Shown here: piece after piece, positions 58,884 to 64,000 of the stretch
Layout: every line of letters starts with the position of its first letter
How positions within the stretch are numbered: position 1 is the stretch's first letter
DNA from: Paralvinella palmiformis
Lineage: Eukaryota; Annelida; Polychaeta; Terebellida; Alvinellidae
Length of the DNA: 64,000 bases
Direction of reading: 5' to 3'
Assembly (NCBI GenBank): GCA_025642065.1
Contig: JAODUP010000056.1
Coordinates: 232,001-296,000, forward strand
Position numbers and translations under genes: made by a program
The notes under the pieces: generated by a model
Told to the model about the DNA's origin: nothing
Database searches by the model: none
What the model saw: only the letters and a program-made list of their open reading frames with translations

Positions 58884-59905
58884 TATCGGTGTTCGCAAAA
58901 CCATACATTCACTAGGTGGCAGCACTTTATGGGGGGGTCGAAAGGTCTGACAAAAGATTTAAATGGCGGTCAATATGACATTGTTTGGGGCTATGATATT
59001 TATCATAATACATTAAAAACTATATTTATTAATATATTTCATAATTTATTATCAAAAAAGGTGTTTTTAGGACGTTATAGCATGTTCATAGTATTCTTCG
59101 ATTACATTTTTTCTACTACCCCAGCTGTGGCTTGTTTTCGAAAGTTTTCAAATGAATTACTATTTTTTAGAAAATTAATTTAAAAAATAACCATTCGTTA
59201 TCGGGATATCAATGTTGCAAATGGTTGGAAAGGTACTCGATCGTGACCTAGTCAGTCGGCGGATTAGTTCAAAGACATTACATTTATCAAATCATCTTCT
59301 AAGTTGAACTTTCAACTATTTTACTCTAACCATTATGACTGAACTATTGAGTGAGTACGTGGGTGGGAGGAGAAAGCGAATACTTACTCACTCACTCACT
59401 CACTCACTCATTTGCACGCACACTCGGATAGTGATAGCCAATTAGTCAGATTGTCAACAACTAATCAGTCAGATTATTCAGTCTTTCAGAAAGATAATTA
59501 AAGTCAATCAATCAGTCAGTCAGTCAGTCACACAGAAAACTAGTAAACTATTAAATCCCCCTCTATGGCTTTCGTGGGTTAGAGTCGCGAGATTCCTTAC
59601 TCATGGTCATGTTGTGCGGGAAGTCGGAGGTTCAAACCCTCTCTGTGGCACTCTAGCAGCAGTAGTTTTTCATCCATCCGGGCAACTGGCAAGGTTTTCT
59701 CCAACAAATATGCCACATACTGTAAATGCTAAATTTGTTTAGAACTGGCCCTCGTGGTGAAGCAGTAAATTATAAACCATATACGTCTCCTTCATTTGAG
59801 GTGCCTGCCATGTAAAATAACTACCATTTCATCCATTATTATTAGTATTAGTTAATCAATAAGTTAGCATGAATATTGGCATTTATCAATACAAGCTAAA
59901 TGTAA

Positions 59906-59955
<50 letters not shown>

Positions 59956-60356
59956 TCAGTATATTGTACAATAAACATTGTTTTTGTAATTCTGTGCGAC
60001 CTGTGTTTATCATAGTTACTCCGAACATAACCCATTCACTGAAAATAATTATCTATGAACAAGCTGCTGATAGAATTGCCTTCTGTGTAATACATTAAGT
60101 TGGTGGAGAGAGTTGGTGGGGGGGGGGGCGGTGCATCTCATCTACATTTAGCTGATTATAGCAATAATATGTATGTTTTAATTAGAGAAAAGTATATTCT
60201 CCTGTTTTTGTCATCTTCGGAAACAATTACACACACACACACACACACACACATATAACGGTAATAGACCAAATACTCATCACACGAAAGCTATAGTGAA
60301 CAAGAAAGATCATATTTAACCTGTTTTGAATGTAAGAAACCACATAATTAAATAGG

Positions 60357-60396
<40 letters not shown>

Positions 60397-61249
60397 TTTC
60401 CAGTTTTATTGAAGTCACAGCTTTCATTGATTTCTTAAAGTGTCATCGATAATTCATTAATTCATTAAATAAACTAGGTCACCGGGATAATCACTTTAGG
60501 AATTTCCTTCCGTTTTAGATTCTATGGATTTACTTGTTAAATACAAACTTGTGACTATTTGTGTGTACGGGTGTACTTGCGTCTCTCTGTCCGAATACTC
60601 TATTGACAACATGCAGTCCTTTTTATGTGATATTACGCTAGTGACACAATAGAAGCCTCATACAAATGTGTTATATTACATGTCACCAACTGGTACCATT
60701 GTTGTGGAATCGGTATAATTGGCTACGGGGTAAAATATAAACAGATCTACTTATAAACAACGTAATTCCTTAGCTACTATCTTGTTGCGCACGTGCACGC
60801 GCGCGCGCGCACACACACACACAGAGAGAGAGAGAGAGTTTTCTGGTAAATAAAATGAATGAGAGATATAATGTACTTGACGTCATCAAAACCACATCAC
60901 GAAATCGTGACCATGGCACGAAGTAGTCCATCTTACATTACGTTGTAGTGGTATTCTATTCAAGTACAATGTGACACACACGCGTGCGCGCGCGTGCGCG
61001 CGCGCACACACACACACACCATTTCGCTTAAACTAGTACTAGCTAGCTATAATAACAATAACAGCCATATAAAACATATACGTTGACCGTGTAATGTCTA
61101 GAGGACATCCTTTATGCGGGCTATATACAGTCCCTATTACACTAGAGGCATTCCGTGCCAGCACAAAATGTCCTTCTATAATAATAATAATAATAGATAA
61201 CGTCAGCAAAACATCCGCATCGGATCGTCCAATCAGGGCTCGTCGATTG
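58346..61249. other. 3' flank of the channel gene, repeats only
   Basis: No gene is supported. Contents: (GT)n(AT)n at about 58836-58880, family 2 SINE at 59565-59850, (AC)n(AG)n at about 59907-59953, (AT)n at 60360-60392, and CG/CA dinucleotide tracts near 60790-60835 and 60976-61020. The ORF at 58839-59183 begins inside a microsatellite and shows no domain. Confidence 0.55.
59565..59850 (+). repeat. tRNA-derived SINE, family 2, second copy
   Basis: B-box-like GGAGGTTCAAACCCTC, body TTTTTCATCCATCCGGGCAA and GGCAAGGTTTTCTCC, CTTCATTTGAGGTGCCTGCC, ending in an ATT-rich tail. It aligns along its length with 17850-18165. Confidence 0.78.
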
Positions 61250-61560
61250 ATATACGCCGCTCCGCAAAAGTAAGCGACCGCATTGACTGACAGCATTTGG
61301 ACGTGCTCGGAATTCTTTCCGAGCGTATACGTGGCGACGGCTGAGCGAATATCGAGCTACGCAGCATCGCCGAGAGCTCGGAGTTTCTGAGTCATTTTCT
61401 GCACAACGAGCTACTTACTGTACGTTTGTGGTTTGTGTATATAGGAAGCTTTCGCGAAAACAGTTCGCCAATCTAGATCTACTTGCTGCTAGGTTTCGTA
61501 GTCGAATGAGAGAATTTCGACGTCGGCGAGTCAGGTATTGGAAGATATAGATCGAGGTGA
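61250..61560 (+). promoter_or_regulatory. CpG-rich block, possible promoter and first exon of a downstream gene
   Basis: CpG dinucleotides are frequent here (GCGTATACGTGGCGACGGCT, GCGAATATCGAGCTACGCAG, TTTCGACGTCGGCGAGTCAG), unlike the AT-rich neighbourhood. No long ORF crosses it. A donor-like GATCGAG|GTGAGGCG follows at about 61556, which fits a non-coding first exon on the plus strand. No TATA box is evident. The next exons would lie beyond the window. Confidence 0.4.
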
Positions 61561-64000
61561 GGCGTAGATAATTATTATATGATACTGTGTTGTTGTTGTG
61601 GTGTTTAGTACTGGAGTCCGGACTGTCCTAGCAGGTAAAATTGGGAGTTCTGTTGTTGTTGTTGTTGGTTTGTTTATTTGGCCGAGAAGTGGGCGACTGA
61701 ACAACTCGTAATTAGACCATATTACTATTACTGTATTAGAGTCTAGGGAGTGTGCGTGAGAGAGTGTTAACTTAGTATACAACTCACAATTTGACATTAT
61801 ATTACATAATCATGACAAAGACCTAGTCCTAGAAGACTAGAGTATTATAGTTAGTCATTGTCTTTGATAGATCTTGTGTAGACAGTTTACAATTATCATT
61901 AATACGCTAATTATTATTTACCATGTCTAAAATGATTAGATAATCACAAGTCATAGTATATTTTATGAGATAATACTAGTCAGGTATTTTTGTAGTTAAT
62001 ATTACTTAGATCAAAATCGATGTCACTAACAAAGTAACTGTAAATTAGTCTACGTTTAATAACTGTCTTATGACTCCTCTGATATTACTAAACCTTTATG
62101 GTGATGTACACGATGAGGGAGACACAAACAAACACACATTATAAACATCCATAGTAGACAAAGAGAAAATGGACATGTGCCAAACTGTGTGACGGGCTGA
62201 GGTCGGTGAGGTGGGACTGAAACACACCCATCCACACACACACACACACACACACATGTCATATACGCAACAACAATTATGTCCCATATGTGGCAAATAG
62301 TTATCCATCTGTGAATATACAGACTATGTTTTCCTAAAGAGGGTGTCTTTAGTGTAAATGGTGAAATAAATATATACATTGTACAGACCTTATGTAGTGA
62401 ACGCGTTTTTTTCTTTTTTGTACGATTCCCTGTGTTTACCAACTTAGATTTATATGAAATGAAATCATTGTCTGCACTGAAGTTGATTCAGTTTTATACA
62501 TGGACATGATATGTCTGACTACTATGTCCACCATTTCCTGTGCAGTCTGTCTGTTTTCTTATTCACTCTATGTCCATTTTATAAATTTCCAATGCTTATG
62601 GTTTCTAGGACACTGAATGGCCTAGATTGTGCCAATGTGTCGTTAAACAACATTCATCCATCCATCCAATGCTTACGGCGATTTGAGATTCACGGTATAG
62701 AAGTGATTTGTTAATTCTGTCTTTTAGTTATTAAAATAATATAAATTTAACCAATAAGTGCCCTTACAAGCAGGAGCTAGTCAAAGGCACTCTATCCAAT
62801 GGAGGCAATATTCTTACGATTTGGTAATAACGAGTCCCATAGTCCCAAATAAAAGAATGGTTTCATTCCAGGGATGAGGACATTTATTTCCCAAGGCAGG
62901 TGTCTCTTGGCCACATGTCCTACATCTGACCAGTACTGAGGGTGAACAGCTCAACTGGACTCATTGCAGAGGTGACCTTTCAATATAAAAAATGAGCTGA
63001 GTCACCCGGATGTCTTCTATTTAACGTCATAGTGATGGGCCAGTTTTTCATTATTTGAACAACTGAGAGACTCGATGACACTGAATAACGTGTTACATAT
63101 ATTTGAGCAGTTTTGTGTTATATTCTTGGTTGGCGTGTGTGTTTTATGCATTTTTCCAATTTACTTCTGCATGTGGTAAAAGAAGTTACTACACCAAACA
63201 TATAATGACAGCAACATGACCTCAGCTTAGGATCTTTTGCTTTCTTTGTGGAGTTTGCAAATGTTAGAAATGCATTTTGGCAGTGGGTAAGAAAGCACCG
63301 GTACAGAGAATGTGTGTGTGTGTTGAATGTTGGAAATCAAAAGCACAATGTTGAAGCGAGAGAAAAAATCTCCTAAAATGAAAACTCAATGCAGACGTAC
63401 GTTCACATTTTCATTTCAATTTGAACTAACAAATACATGAAAGTTCATCCAATGTTATACATATGATTACCATACTATTTTTAGTCCAAGTAACTTGCAC
63501 TATTATGGGTATATATAAGGAGTGTCACACTTCATGGTCTGTTGGTTAGATAAATTAACAGGTGAGCTGTTCCGGTTTAAGCATAGCTAGTATTTAAGAT
63601 AATGTTGACTCATAAGTTGTTCAACAAAGAAATAGTGCCATGATTTATCCCCAATAAAGAAAACAACTTGTTAACCTGGTTTTTGTTTCTGAATATCAGA
63701 TAGTGGTACCAGGTAGTAGTATGGTGTTGCTGTGTTCAAAACAAGACTTCTATTATATGTCTGTCTTGCTCCATCATGCATCGCTTCACCTAAGTTAATT
63801 TGCTTGAAAGGTTTATTTATATGACCAAGGATGGGATTTTACCGGATTTCAGTTTTTTTCTAGAGCTGAAAATAACGTTTTGGAAATGGGGTGTGGGCTC
63901 AAACTGATGGTTTGAAAAGAATTCTCTTGCAAAAGTCATGCTTTATTTCCTGGGTTTTTTTCAAAGGCCACTCTCATGTCTAAATCGTGAGACTTGATTG
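61561..64000. other. Putative intron or intergenic DNA, no exon recognised
   Basis: It contains an (AC)n tract at about 62233-62255 and a family 5 SINE end. A TATATATAAGGAG sequence near 63509 resembles a TATA box but has no ORF downstream within the window. Nothing else is supported. Confidence 0.45.
62605..62672 (+). repeat. SINE family 5, 3' end with (CATC)n tail
   Basis: It reads TAGGACACTGAATGGCCTAG, then GTGCCAATGTGTCGTTAAAC, then CATTCATCCATCCATCC. It is the plus-strand partner of 27560-27640. Confidence 0.7.

Noticed and set aside
58839..59183. 114-codon ORF after the channel gene
   Set aside because: It starts in a (GT)n(AT)n microsatellite, has no recognisable domain and lacks splice context.
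61039..61296. 85-codon minus-strand ORF near the CpG-rich block
   Set aside because: It contains a run of Ile from an AAT repeat and shows no conserved pattern; probably chance.
1..64000. CRISPR array, operon, ribosome binding sites or prokaryotic origin
   Set aside because: The tandem repeats have no unique spacers of constant length, and the split genes are clearly eukaryotic.

Overview
The window is eukaryotic nuclear DNA. Genes are split into many short exons with GT-AG introns, the sequence is AT-rich, and it is full of (AC)n, (AT)n and trinucleotide microsatellites, minisatellites, at least five tRNA-type or otherwise SINE-like repeat families, and remnants of DNA transposons and non-LTR retrotransposons. 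Gene content (a NAALADase-family peptidase and a two-pore channel related to animal TPCs) and repeat style suggest an invertebrate, most likely a mollusc. That identification is inference and the species is not recognised.

Layout. (1) 1-845: last coding exon of an ankyrin-repeat gene. (2) 2.7-10.4 kb: gene-poor, with one orphan exon candidate, a ~1.5 kb repeat that recurs at 29.3-30.7 kb, and long GT and ACT microsatellites. (3) 10,500-29,161: a complete M28B glutamate-carboxypeptidase-like gene of 16 spliced exons (755 codons), closest in motifs to NAALADL1. Its fourth exon exists in two tandem versions, and both lengths are 1 mod 3, so only one of the two can be used per mRNA. (4) 29.2-32.8 kb: a spacer with a dead hAT transposase and a LINE RT fragment. 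(5) 32.8-39.3 kb: an inverted copy of the 3' half of the peptidase gene, forming a large imperfect palindrome with (3). The copy has lost five exons, including those with two zinc ligands, and carries a 2.8 kb LINE insertion. (6) 40-45 kb: a transposon graveyard with SINEs, a foldback element carrying a FLYWCH zinc finger, and a TTAA-flanked THAP-bearing element. (7) 45,487-58,345: 18 exons of a two-pore channel, probably TPC3-type, missing only the N-terminal exon. One intron holds a hAT-type element with a perfect 8-bp target duplication, and a decayed duplicate lies upstream of its last exon. (8) 58.4-64 kb: repeats, and a CpG-rich block at about 61.3-61.56 kb that may be the promoter or first exon of a following gene.

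The two main genes are transcribed in the same direction and are not functionally linked. One is a predicted type II membrane zinc peptidase and the other an endolysosomal or plasma-membrane cation channel. The most notable items are the mutually exclusive PA-domain exons with a 50-bp minisatellite between them, the tail-to-tail palindrome, and the cluster of THAP and FLYWCH transposon fossils. Exon borders were placed by eye from splice consensus, reading phase and family motifs. No similarity search was run.
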